Positions 8,816-18,062 of a stretch of 33,837 bases of DNA are shown one piece after another. The notes beneath the pieces were generated by a model. It saw nothing but the letters and a program-made list of their open reading frames with translations, made no database searches and was not told the DNA's origin. Within the stretch, counting starts at the first letter, position 1; every line of letters starts with the position of its first letter. A program made the position numbers and the translations under genes. The DNA comes from Pseudomonadota bacterium (GTDB lineage: Bacteria > Pseudomonadota > Gammaproteobacteria > Pseudomonadales > Azotimanducaceae), in NCBI GenBank assembly GCA_009936775.1, contig JAACDW010000045.1, positions 1 to 33,837 on the forward strand, given 5' to 3'.

Positions 8816-8835
8816 TACTTGTAACGTAACAAGTA
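8816..8835. promoter_or_regulatory. inverted repeat TACTTGT-AACGTA-ACAAGTA in divergent promoter, candidate operator
   Basis: Perfect 7-bp arms with a 6-bp spacer between the divergent monooxygenase and VOC genes; TATAAAGAT (possible -10) follows directly. Confidence 0.6.
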
Positions 8836-8892
8836 TAAAGATTGCCCGCTAGGACCCGAGTACGGTAGATTTCGGCAATACAGGAGAATGCT

Positions 8893-9504
8893 ATGACCGC
8901 AGCAAACGAAGTGCCTCTAAGCGCAAAACATCGTGGTAAAACCGCACCGGCGAAACTCGCCCATGTGGTGTACAAGACCTCTCAATACGAGGAAATGATT
9001 GAGTGGTACCGCGTCGTATTGGAGGCGGAGGTTATGTCTGCCTCGCCCATGGTGACTTTTCTAACCTACGATGACGAACACCATCGCATTGCCATTGCCA
9101 ATATGCCCGGTTTGCAGGAGCGGCCTTTCCAATCGGCTGGGGTAGAACATTGTGCCTTTACCTACGCTTGTTTAGATGACCTCATACATACCTACGAGCG
9201 TCTGCAGCAGAGTGCCATCAGCCCTTATTGGACCGTCAATCATGGGCCAACGCTATCCTTTTACTATCGCGACCCAGACAACAACCAAATCGAGCTGCAA
9301 ATTGATATTTTCGCCAGCAACGAGAAGGTCAATACTTGGCTTGAGCAAAGCGACTTTGCGAGCAATCCGATTGGCGTCACCTTTGAGCCAGAGGATCTAA
9401 TCGCGCGTTACCGTGACGGGGAGTCCTTAGACACTTTGTTGGCCAGACCGGTGATAGATCCCGCAGACCTGATCCATCATCTGCCCGCGCCACCCAGCGG
9501 CTAA
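8893..9504 (+). CDS. VOC family protein (extradiol-dioxygenase-like fold)
   Basis: AKLAHVVYKTSQYEEMIEWYRVVLEAEV...VEHCAFTY...GPTLSFYYRDPDNNQIELQID with the H...H...E metal-ligand pattern. Confidence 0.88.
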   Translation: MTAANEVPLSAKHRGKTAPAKLAHVVYKTSQYEEMIEWYRVVLEAEVMSASPMVTFLTYDDEHHRIAIANMPGLQERPFQSAGVEHCAFTYACLDDLIHTYERLQQSAISPYWTVNHGPTLSFYYRDPDNNQIELQIDIFASNEKVNTWLEQSDFASNPIGVTFEPEDLIARYRDGESLDTLLARPVIDPADLIHHLPAPPSG

Positions 9505-9588
9505 CTTTGGTGAGCCGGTTTATTTTCCCTACACCATCACTGACTGCTCATCGCCTGTTGTGAGTTGCCCATCAAAAGGAGGCATGGC

Positions 9589-11448
9589 GTGCACGCCCTT
9601 ATCTCGGTGACTTTTGCTTTTTTGTTTGTCTGGCTGGCAGGCTTTGCAACTGCTGTTACGGCACAACAGTCAGAGTCTCAGTTGCGACCCAATTTTTTGC
9701 TAGTTGTCGCTGACGATTTAGGCTGGGCTGACATTGGCGCATTTGGCAGCGCAATTCGCACACCCAACATCGACAAAATTGCGGCTGATGGCACGATTAT
9801 GAGCCAGTTTTATGCGGGTCCTACCTGCGCGCCATCGCGCGCCATGTTGCTCACGGGTCTGTCCAGCCATGAGGCCGGGGTTGGCACGCAAAACCTGCAG
9901 CAAGCGCCCAATCAGAAAGATTCCATTGTCTACCAAGGTCAACTGCATGATGGCGTGGTGACACTGGCCGAAGGTCTGCAATCTATTGGTTATCAGACCA
10001 TGATCAGCGGCAAGTGGCATATCGGGCGCGATACCGACCAGCAGCCGCACCGGCGCGGCTTCCAGCGCAGCTTTGTGCTGCGCGAGGGGGGCGCCAGCCA
10101 CTTTGCCGACCAACTGGCCTTAAATCCGGCTGAGCTGCCCCGTTACTTCGAGGACGGCGTGCCGGTCGACACACTGCCAGCCGATTTTTATTCAACCACT
10201 TTCTACACCCAGAAGATGATCGATTTTCTCGACGCGCGCGACCGCAGTAGGCCGTTTTTCTCATATCTCGCGTACACCGCCCCCCACGATCCCCTGCAGG
10301 TTCCAGATGATTGGCTGCATCGCTATAGGGGTGTCTTTGATAATGGGCCGGAGAGTGTGCGTGCCCGTCGGATAGCAGCACTGCAAGCGCGCGGTTTGTT
10401 TCCGGCGGAGGCAAGGGCCTCGACGCTCGTGCCCCCACCGCCCATTTTGCCGGGTACGAAACCCCCTTGGACAGAGCGCTCCGAGGCCATGCGCCGAGTC
10501 GATGTTCGGGGAGTGGAAATTTATGCCGCCATGGTTGAACTGTTGGATCAGAATTTAGGTAGGGTCATCGCCTATCTTGAGGCCGAAGGCGAGCTGGACA
10601 ATACCTTTGTAGTGTTCCTTTCCGATAACGGCGTATCTGCGATAACCCCGTTGTTCTACCCGCAAACGAGCCGAGAGTGGTTGCACCAAGAGCGCGATAT
10701 GGATCCGGCCAATGCCGGACGCCCGGGGACCCACACCTATATCGATGGCGAGTGGGCCAGCGCACTCAATGGGCCGTTGAGGTTATTCAAGGGCACTACG
10801 GCTGATGGAGGAACACGGGTGCCATTCATCGTTGCGGGACCCACCGTCGCACAGGGAGTAATCAACAAGCAGTTGGGCCATGTGGCTGATATCACCCCAA
10901 CTTTTTATGCACTGGCGGGCTTGCAGCCACAGATGTCTGCAGTGTATCGCGACAAGCCTTACCCTCGCGGATCGACCTTGGAGGCAAGTTGGCAAGGCCT
11001 CAAGGTGCGGCGTCAGCAAGCCATCATCACTGAGCTCTTCGGTGACTGGTCCGTGCGCGACGGGGATTGGAAGCTGTCGCGCATGGCCCCGCCTTTTGGC
11101 GACAACACATGGCAGTTGTTCAACATGACCGTAGACCCGGGCGAAACACTCAATGTGGCTGCCGAAAACCCGCTGGTTGTCGAACAAATGCAGCGTGCCT
11201 ACGTGAGCTTTGCCAAGGAAGTAGGCGTGATAGAGCCAAAGCCACCACTAACCCGAGACGTTGGCGCGCTCTACGTTGGCAAATGTAACTGGAGCTGTGA
11301 GGCCCGATTGTTGCTGCTCAACGCCCTCGTGAATCCCAGCGATCGCTGGATCTTGGTGGTAGCAGTGCTACTTTTGGGTCTTCTTACCGTTCTTCTTGGC
11401 AGGCGCTTGCTGCGCCGCCATCAGCTTGTCGACACCACGATGCACTAG
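9589..11448 (+). CDS. arylsulfatase, exported and C-terminally membrane anchored
   Basis: NFLLVVADDLGWADIGAFGS; CAPSR formylglycine motif (GPTCAPSRAMLLTG); GKWHIG; C-terminal helix WILVVAVLLLGLLTVLLGRRLLRRH. GTG 9589 has AAAGGAGG upstream; the ORF track begins at TTG 9565. Confidence 0.92.
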   Translation: MHALISVTFAFLFVWLAGFATAVTAQQSESQLRPNFLLVVADDLGWADIGAFGSAIRTPNIDKIAADGTIMSQFYAGPTCAPSRAMLLTGLSSHEAGVGTQNLQQAPNQKDSIVYQGQLHDGVVTLAEGLQSIGYQTMISGKWHIGRDTDQQPHRRGFQRSFVLREGGASHFADQLALNPAELPRYFEDGVPVDTLPADFYSTTFYTQKMIDFLDARDRSRPFFSYLAYTAPHDPLQVPDDWLHRYRGVFDNGPESVRARRIAALQARGLFPAEARASTLVPPPPILPGTKPPWTERSEAMRRVDVRGVEIYAAMVELLDQNLGRVIAYLEAEGELDNTFVVFLSDNGVSAITPLFYPQTSREWLHQERDMDPANAGRPGTHTYIDGEWASALNGPLRLFKGTTADGGTRVPFIVAGPTVAQGVINKQLGHVADITPTFYALAGLQPQMSAVYRDKPYPRGSTLEASWQGLKVRRQQAIITELFGDWSVRDGDWKLSRMAPPFGDNTWQLFNMTVDPGETLNVAAENPLVVEQMQRAYVSFAKEVGVIEPKPPLTRDVGALYVGKCNWSCEARLLLLNALVNPSDRWILVVAVLLLGLLTVLLGRRLLRRHQLVDTTMH

Positions 11449-12168
11449 AAAATCTGCTACAAAGTCCGCATGACGGTCCACGTTGGATGGATCTTTTGCA
11501 TCAAATCCGAACATCGATTGGGCTTCAGGGGCCATGGTGTATACCAGCGAACCGGCACCTAAAAACGTGTAATACCAAAATACGAAGTCTTCGTTATCTG
11601 CGTCTATCCAAACCCCAACACTTTGGCGCAGCTGCTTCATTAGCGGACGGCTATAGGTATCGACAATGAAGCGCAGGCGCGTGGTGTCGCGTTTGCCTTC
11701 ATGCACCATGAGGCGCGTTAGCTCTGGGTGGGCTGCGTTAAATCGCACATAGCTGCCGATCACTTGTGCGGCTTGCCGGCTCGGCGGCAGACCTTTTAGC
11801 TGCTCGGTACGAGCATCCAGATACTCTCGCAGCAGGCCAAAAATTTGTTCGAGAATCGCCTTCCAGAGCTTCTCCTTGGTGCCGAAGTGATGGCTTACCA
11901 AGCCGCGCTTAACACCAGCTGCGTTCTCAATGTCGCGGATGGTCGCGCCGTCGTAGCCACGCTCTGAAAACAGCCGCGTGGCAGTAAGGCGTATTTTGCC
12001 CGTGGTTTCTTCAGCGCGTTTCTGTACCCGTCGCTTGCGCGGAGCCGAAACTCTACTGCTGCTCGAAGCGCCATCTTGAGCATTTGTATCGGCATTCGGC
12101 GCGGTCTTCGACAACCCTAGGGATTTGCCCTTGGCGTTATTGCCAGGGTTGGCAGTTGCTTTTGCCAT
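11368..12168 (-). CDS. TetR family transcriptional regulator with long polar N- and C-terminal tails
   Basis: TGKIRLTATRLFSERGYDGATIRDIENAAGVKRGLVSHHFGTKEKLWKAIL; Lys-rich C-terminus overlaps the sulfatase 3' end. Confidence 0.9.
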   Translation of the reverse strand: MAKATANPGNNAKGKSLGLSKTAPNADTNAQDGASSSSRVSAPRKRRVQKRAEETTGKIRLTATRLFSERGYDGATIRDIENAAGVKRGLVSHHFGTKEKLWKAILEQIFGLLREYLDARTEQLKGLPPSRQAAQVIGSYVRFNAAHPELTRLMVHEGKRDTTRLRFIVDTYSRPLMKQLRQSVGVWIDADNEDFVFWYYTFLGAGSLVYTMAPEAQSMFGFDAKDPSNVDRHADFVADFLVHRGVDKLMAAQQAPAKKNGKKTQK

Positions 12169-12211
12169 TAACGCAAGGTCCTTGCGTATTCTCGTTGCAA
12201 GACAGCCAAGG

Positions 12212-13078
12212 CTAGTCGATAACCTGATCTCTGACCGTGTTGACCAAGGTGCCGATGCCGGGAACCTCTACCTCGACGCGGTCGCCAGCGGCAAGAAAAA
12301 CTCGCGGCTGTCGCAGCGCTCCTGCACCCTCCGGAGAGCCTGTAACAATCACATCGCCGGGTTCAAGCCAGTTAACCTCCGAAATATGCGATATCAGTTG
12401 GGCAAATGAGAAAATCAAGTCATCTATGTGCATATGCTGACGAGGTTCGTCGTTGACTCGAGTTATCATTTCCAGCGCATGCATATCAACGCTGTCTGCA
12501 GTTGCCATCCATGGCCCGAAGCCTCCGCTGCGGTAGGCATTCTTGCCGGTGGTAACCTGATTACTGCTGACTTGATAGAGGCGCGCCGGACCGTCGTTGA
12601 AGGGTGCGAAGCCTGCAATATGATCGGTGGCCTGCTCTACACTCACATTGCGGCAGCGTTTGCCAACGATCAGCGCAATTTCCCCCTCATAGTCGAAGCC
12701 CGGCTCTTTTAGTGGCTTCTCTAGCGCCTCTCCCGACGCTACCAAGGTGTTCGTCGCGCGCAGAAAAAACATCGGCACCTCGGGTACCTCGCTAAGGCCC
12801 ATGGCGTCCTTGGCTTCAATATAGTGACTGTGGGTATTCATGCCTGCAGCCCAAACCACTCCTGGGTTGGGTATCACCGGTAACAGCTTGACTGCATCCA
12901 ATGACGTATCTGCTGACTTGTCTTTGCTATAAATAGCGGCTTCTTCAACGCCACCGCCAAGCAGTGATTTGAGGTCAGGGTAGCGATCGCCCATCACAGA
13001 GCCGAGATCCACAATGCCCCCATCGATGACTGCCCCGTAGGATGCGCTCTCGGCCTTAATATAACTTGCCAGCTTCAT
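12212..13078 (-). CDS. fumarylacetoacetate hydrolase family protein
   Basis: MKLASYIKAESASYGAVIDGGIVDLGS...GVVWAAGMNTHSH...FDYEGEIALIVGKRCRNV...GDVIVTGSPEGAG. Confidence 0.92.
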   Translation of the reverse strand: MKLASYIKAESASYGAVIDGGIVDLGSVMGDRYPDLKSLLGGGVEEAAIYSKDKSADTSLDAVKLLPVIPNPGVVWAAGMNTHSHYIEAKDAMGLSEVPEVPMFFLRATNTLVASGEALEKPLKEPGFDYEGEIALIVGKRCRNVSVEQATDHIAGFAPFNDGPARLYQVSSNQVTTGKNAYRSGGFGPWMATADSVDMHALEMITRVNDEPRQHMHIDDLIFSFAQLISHISEVNWLEPGDVIVTGSPEGAGALRQPRVFLAAGDRVEVEVPGIGTLVNTVRDQVID

Positions 13079-13167
13079 ACTTGTTCTGCCTCTTGTGTAA
13101 GCATGTGTTAGAAATGTTGGTGCGAGGGGCCAAACCTTCCCAGTCTGTCGCGCAATGAGCTGATCAT

Positions 13168-14532
13168 TTAGCCACGCATCGCGGTAATAACATAGGCCGG
13201 TAAATCCGCCACTGCCACCCGCTCCTGAGCCATGCTGTCGCGGTTGCGCACGGTGACGGTGTCGTCTTCTTCAACAGTCTGAAAGTCAACGGTAACGCAC
13301 AGAGGGGTACCAACTTCGTCGTGTCGACGATAGCCCTTACCAATGTTGCCGGTATCTTCATAGAAGATGCGTCCAATACCCAGCCGCATCAGGTCGTTTT
13401 TGATGGCCTTGGCCTTGCTCACAATACCGTCGTGGTTGCGCTTAAGCGGCAGGATGGCGACCTTGATCGGCGCGAGGTGCGGCTTAAACGCCATAACCGT
13501 GCGCTCGCTGCCGTTTTCCAACTGCTCGACCGTATAGGCCTCATTCATTACCGCCAGCACGCCGCGGTCGACCCCGGCAGAAGGCTCAATAACGAAGGGT
13601 ACATGCCACTTCTTCGCTTCAAGATCTTGCATGGCGAGTTTTGCGTTGGAGTCCTTGTTCGGTTCAACCGAGGCGCTGAGCTCGTAGTCATCCTGATTCT
13701 TGGTATGAGAACCCAAGTCGAAGTCAGTGCGGTTGGCAATGCCCTCAAGTTCCTCCAAGCCGTGCGGAAAGCGATACATCACATCGACTGTCGCCTTACT
13801 GTAGTGGGCTAGCTCATCGGCTGGCACATGATAAAGCTCTAGCTGCGAGCGGCTGACGCCCTGCTGCGCCCACCAGTCCAAACGCATCTCGACCCAGCGG
13901 CTATGCCAATCCTCGTCCTCGCCCGCTTTTACGAAAAACTCCAGCTCCATCTGTTCGAATTCGCGGACGCGGAAAATAAAGTTGCGCGGGGTTATTTCAT
14001 TACGAAAGGCCTTGCCAATTTGCGCGATGCCGAAGGGCAGCTTAGGCGAGGTAGAGTCCACCACGTTTTTGAAATTGGTAAAAATTGCCTGAGCGGTTTC
14101 CGGGCGCAGGTAGGCAAAGTTGTCGCCGTCTTGAACTGGACCGACTTGGGTTTTAAACATTAAATTGAACGGACGAGGCTCGGTTAGATCGTTAGACCCA
14201 CAGCCTGGGCAGGTGTCGCCGTCCAGATGGTCCGCACGCCAGCGGCTTTTGCAGGCTCGGCAATCGACCATCGGGTCCGTGAAGGTGGCTTCGTGACCCG
14301 AGTGCCGCAGCGTCAGAGGATTGGTCAAAATGGCCGCGTCGAGGCCTTCAATGTCGTCACGCTCGTAGACCATGGCGCGCCACCATGCGGCTTTGAGGTT
14401 GTTCTTCAGCTCAACGCCCAGTGGCCCGTAGTCGTATACGCCCTGCAGCCCGCCATAAATGTCGCTGGACTGAAAAATAAAACCCCGACGTTTGGCTAAG
14501 GAGACAAGCTCCTCCATGGATGTTGCTGTCAC
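13168..14532 (-). CDS. glyS: glycyl-tRNA synthetase, single-chain class II type
   Basis: [37 protein letters not shown]; zinc motif [61 protein letters not shown]. Confidence 0.95.
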   Translation of the reverse strand: MTATSMEELVSLAKRRGFIFQSSDIYGGLQGVYDYGPLGVELKNNLKAAWWRAMVYERDDIEGLDAAILTNPLTLRHSGHEATFTDPMVDCRACKSRWRADHLDGDTCPGCGSNDLTEPRPFNLMFKTQVGPVQDGDNFAYLRPETAQAIFTNFKNVVDSTSPKLPFGIAQIGKAFRNEITPRNFIFRVREFEQMELEFFVKAGEDEDWHSRWVEMRLDWWAQQGVSRSQLELYHVPADELAHYSKATVDVMYRFPHGLEELEGIANRTDFDLGSHTKNQDDYELSASVEPNKDSNAKLAMQDLEAKKWHVPFVIEPSAGVDRGVLAVMNEAYTVEQLENGSERTVMAFKPHLAPIKVAILPLKRNHDGIVSKAKAIKNDLMRLGIGRIFYEDTGNIGKGYRRHDEVGTPLCVTVDFQTVEEDDTVTVRNRDSMAQERVAVADLPAYVITAMRG

Positions 14533-14683
14533 GAACTTTCCTGAATAAATGATTTTTTTTGGAGCAAACTCAGTTGACGAAGAGCGAGCTTCTCGCCGCG
14601 CGCGACTATACCGTTAAAGCAGGGTAAATTCAGCGCCGCAGCGCGCGTTGCCGACTTCGCGCGATCATTCACCGAGGGAGAGC

Positions 14684-15478
14684 ATGCAGATGCCGAACAA
14701 TCTTTTTGATTTAACCAACAAAGTTGCGCTGATTACGGGGTCCAGTAAGGGTATTGGTCGTGCTATCGCAGAAGAAATGGCTCGTCAGGGCGCAAAGGTT
14801 GTGATCAGCAGCCGCAAGGCCGACGTCTGTCAGGAGGTAGCGGACGGTATTAATGCAGAGGCCAAGGCCACCGGCAATAGCAGCGGTGCAGCCATTGTGA
14901 TTCCAGCCCATGTGGGTCAGCGCGAGGCGCTCCAGCACCTTGTTGATGAAACCCACAATCGGCTCGGAGCGATCGACATTTTAGTCTGCAACGCAGCAGT
15001 GAACCCGTTTTACGGTTCCATGCAGGAATTGCCGGACGATGCTCTGGATAAAATTCTCGATATCAACATTAAGTCCAATCACTGGCTGGTGAATATGGTG
15101 CTGCCAGAAATGATCGAGCGTAAAGATGGCGCCATTATTATCGTATCCAGCGTTGGTGGCTTGCGCGGCAGTCCGGTGCTCGGTGCCTATTGTATCTCCA
15201 AGGCAGCGGACCTCCAGTTGGTCCGCAACTTGGCGGTCGAGAACGGTCGTCATAATGTTCGCGTCAACGCCATCTCACCTGGTCTGGTACGTACTGACTT
15301 TGCCCGAGCACTTTGGGAAAACCCAGACATTCTCAAGCAGCGTACTGCTGGCGATCCGCTTAAACGTATCGGTGAGCCGCGAGAAATTGCGGGGGCCGCA
15401 GTGTATCTGGCGTCGGCTGCCGGTTCTTTTACCACGGGACAGAATTTTGTGGTCGATGGCGGCGCGACGATCAGTTAG
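14684..15478 (+). CDS. SDR family oxidoreductase
   Basis: KVALITGSSKGIGRAIAEEMARQGAKV; YCISKAA active site; C-terminal FVVDGGATIS. Start with GAGGGAGAGC upstream. Confidence 0.93.
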   Translation: MQMPNNLFDLTNKVALITGSSKGIGRAIAEEMARQGAKVVISSRKADVCQEVADGINAEAKATGNSSGAAIVIPAHVGQREALQHLVDETHNRLGAIDILVCNAAVNPFYGSMQELPDDALDKILDINIKSNHWLVNMVLPEMIERKDGAIIIVSSVGGLRGSPVLGAYCISKAADLQLVRNLAVENGRHNVRVNAISPGLVRTDFARALWENPDILKQRTAGDPLKRIGEPREIAGAAVYLASAAGSFTTGQNFVVDGGATIS

Positions 15479-15518
15479 TTTAGCGCGGTTATGAATTGGT
15501 CGGACAAAGAGTGAAACA

Positions 15519-16268
15519 ATGCAATATGAAATAGTGAAGCCCCGTTGGTGGGCACAGGCCATTTTAATTGGATCGATTATTGGTGCGCTGCTGATGGTCA
15601 TGGGCGGGTTGGGTACGCGCTTGGGCATGTGGACTTACAGCGGCGGTTTCAATGTCTCCAGCGGCGGGGTTGTACTTGCTGCCGCGGGCTTCTTTTTGGG
15701 GGTGATTGGCTACGTGGTGAGCTGGCGTAAAGGCCTGAAAAGCGAGCGCTCTAGCCTGCTTTTTGCCCTGCTAATTTGTACCGTGCTGCTGGCCCAGTTT
15801 GCGATGCAGATAAATGCCCTGTCTTCTGTACCCTTGATTCACAACATTTCTACCGACACTGAGGATCCGCCAGACTTTGATGTACTGGTGGCAGTTCGTA
15901 AAGCCGACGGCGCAAATCCGCTGGCTTATGACGCAGCAGTTTTGGCCCCTCAGCAACGTCAAGCCTACCCGTGGGTGGCGACACTTAACTCACCAGTGAA
16001 CCCTGGCATCATGATCAACTCGGCGGTGACCGCGCTGGAGGACCTTGGTATCGAAGTAGTGAACGTATCGGCTGCACAGGGCATTGTTGAGGGCACAGAT
16101 ACAACCTTTTGGTTCGGCTTCAAGGACGATGTGGTAGTACGCGTGCGCGCTGCCGACGCTGGCTCGGGCAGCGTTGTCGATATACGCAGCGTGTCTCGGG
16201 TGGGACGCTCGGACTTAGGCCTTAACGCCAAGCGTATTGGCGCAATATTAGAACGGCTGCGCGGCTAA
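15519..16268 (+). CDS. DUF1499 domain-containing membrane protein
   Basis: Three N-terminal hydrophobic segments, then YPWVATLNSPVNP...DTTFWFGFKDDVVVRVR...SVVDIRSVSRVGRSDLGLNAKRI, the DUF1499 signature. Confidence 0.85.
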   Translation: MQYEIVKPRWWAQAILIGSIIGALLMVMGGLGTRLGMWTYSGGFNVSSGGVVLAAAGFFLGVIGYVVSWRKGLKSERSSLLFALLICTVLLAQFAMQINALSSVPLIHNISTDTEDPPDFDVLVAVRKADGANPLAYDAAVLAPQQRQAYPWVATLNSPVNPGIMINSAVTALEDLGIEVVNVSAAQGIVEGTDTTFWFGFKDDVVVRVRAADAGSGSVVDIRSVSRVGRSDLGLNAKRIGAILERLRG

Positions 16269-16747
16269 AACTTCACCAACTCGCAGCTCATGCTGGTCAG
16301 ATCCACAATGCCAATGGCATTGTGCCCGGCCATCATGCCCGCGCACTCTCCCGGATTAAAAATGGTCTGCTCACGGCTTTGCTCGAGCCGATAGCGATGG
16401 GTATGGCCGTGCAGCGCCAGCGCTTGGTGCGCAAGATGCCCTGCAAATTCAAGAGGGTCGTGGACCACGATAATGCTGCGCTCGGCCCAGTCGAGGAACA
16501 GAGGCGGATCGACAAAGGTAAAGCCATGCCGGACAACCGCAGCCTCCAACGCCTCGCGCTCCTGATCGTTGTTGCCGAACACGCCGAATAAAGGTGCGTT
16601 TAAATCAGCGAGTACGTCGAGGGTCTTGGCCTGGCTGATGTCGCCCGTATGGATGACCCTATCGACATCATGTGCGTTAAACAGCGCAACGATCTTGCGC
16701 ACATTTTTAAGGTTGTTGTGTGTGTCGCTGACGACGCCGATTCGCAT
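16265..16747 (-). CDS. YfcE/MJ0936-type metallophosphoesterase
   Basis: MRIGVVSDTHNNLKNVRKI...VIHTGDI...FGNNDQE...LHGHTHRYRLEQ...NPGECAG. Confidence 0.9.
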   Translation of the reverse strand: MRIGVVSDTHNNLKNVRKIVALFNAHDVDRVIHTGDISQAKTLDVLADLNAPLFGVFGNNDQEREALEAAVVRHGFTFVDPPLFLDWAERSIIVVHDPLEFAGHLAHQALALHGHTHRYRLEQSREQTIFNPGECAGMMAGHNAIGIVDLTSMSCELVKF

Positions 16748-16884
16748 GGTTAATTCTCGAAGCGGTAGATAGGACAACCACAGCGCCGGGCATTTGCCTG
16801 ACGCTGTGGTCTGTTGAACACAGTGTGAACAAATAAGGGAATTGTTCGCGGCGGCTGATGCGCCGCCGGATCAAATCGTTGCTC

Positions 16885-18030
16885 TTAGGAAGCGCGCTCC
16901 AACACGTGAATGGCGCATGCGCTGCCCAGACCGATGACATGGGTAAGGCCAATCTTTGCACCTTCCACTTGACGAGAACCCGCTTCATTGCGCAAATGGG
17001 TACTCACTTCGTAAATGTTAGCGATGCCTGTAGCCCCCAATGGGTGCCCCTTAGACAGCAGTCCGCCGGATACGTTCACCGGTATGCGGCCACCGAGGGC
17101 GACTTCGCCTTCGTCGATCATGCGCCCAGCGTCCTCTTGCTTGCAGATGCCAAGATTGCCGTAGTGCAGTATCTCTGCGGTGGCAAAGCAGTCGTGCAGT
17201 TCAATAAGGTCGATGTCCTCGGGCCCCAGTCCTGCCATTTCATAGGCTTCCTTGGCTGCCTTCTGGGTGCAGGAGTTGACGTCTGGCATAACCAAGTCGC
17301 GCTCTTGCCATGGATCGGAGGCGAGTACTGAGGCTCGCACCTTAATGGCGCGATCCATCAAACCCAGCTCTCGAGCCTTTTTCTCTGAACAAATAACGGC
17401 CGCCGCCGAGCCGTCGACATTGACCGAGCACATCAGCTTCGTGTTCGGGTATGAGATCATTTCCGCATTCATCACCTCATCCAGTGGCGTCTCAATTTGA
17501 TACATAGCCTTCGGATTCAAGGTGGAATGGTGGTGATTTTTCACCGACACCTTGGCGAACTGCTCAAAGGTCGTACCGTAGTGACGCGCGTGCTCCATAC
17601 CCGCTTCGGCAAATACTGCTGGCATGGTGCCTGAACCGATCAAACCTTCTTTCGGGATACCGGTCTTTGCGCCGCCACCGCCCAACAAACCCTTGCCCAT
17701 TTGCTCCACTCCAACGGCAAGAACGACATCATAGAGGCCAGCCTTTACCGAGGCCCAAGCTTCCCGAAACGCCGTGGCGCCGGTGGCACAGGCGTTGGCT
17801 ACATTGACTACCGGCATACCGGTTTGGCCAATCTCTTGCAGCAGGCGCTGGCCGACCATGCCTGAAGCTTGGCCTAGGTTGCCGCAGTATAGGGCCTGCA
17901 TATGCTGAATGCTTAGCCCGCAGTCATCTAGCGCCATCAAGGCGGCTTGGGCACCTATTTGCGGTACGGTTTTTTCCGGGAAGCGCCCGAACTTGATCAT
18001 GTCGACCCCTACGATATATGCGTCGGTCAT
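16885..18030 (-). CDS. thiolase / acetyl-CoA acetyltransferase family protein
   Basis: VVNVANACATGATAFREAW; IDLIELHDCFATAEILHY; NVSGGLLSKGHPLGATG. Confidence 0.92.
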   Translation of the reverse strand: MTDAYIVGVDMIKFGRFPEKTVPQIGAQAALMALDDCGLSIQHMQALYCGNLGQASGMVGQRLLQEIGQTGMPVVNVANACATGATAFREAWASVKAGLYDVVLAVGVEQMGKGLLGGGGAKTGIPKEGLIGSGTMPAVFAEAGMEHARHYGTTFEQFAKVSVKNHHHSTLNPKAMYQIETPLDEVMNAEMISYPNTKLMCSVNVDGSAAAVICSEKKARELGLMDRAIKVRASVLASDPWQERDLVMPDVNSCTQKAAKEAYEMAGLGPEDIDLIELHDCFATAEILHYGNLGICKQEDAGRMIDEGEVALGGRIPVNVSGGLLSKGHPLGATGIANIYEVSTHLRNEAGSRQVEGAKIGLTHVIGLGSACAIHVLERAS

Positions 18031-18062
18031 AGTCGTTCTCCGTTTGTGTTCTGGTATTAAAA

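Noticed and set aside
13321-13812. 163-aa plus ORF antisense to glyS
   Set aside because: Shadow ORF; the minus strand encodes well-conserved GlyRS motifs.
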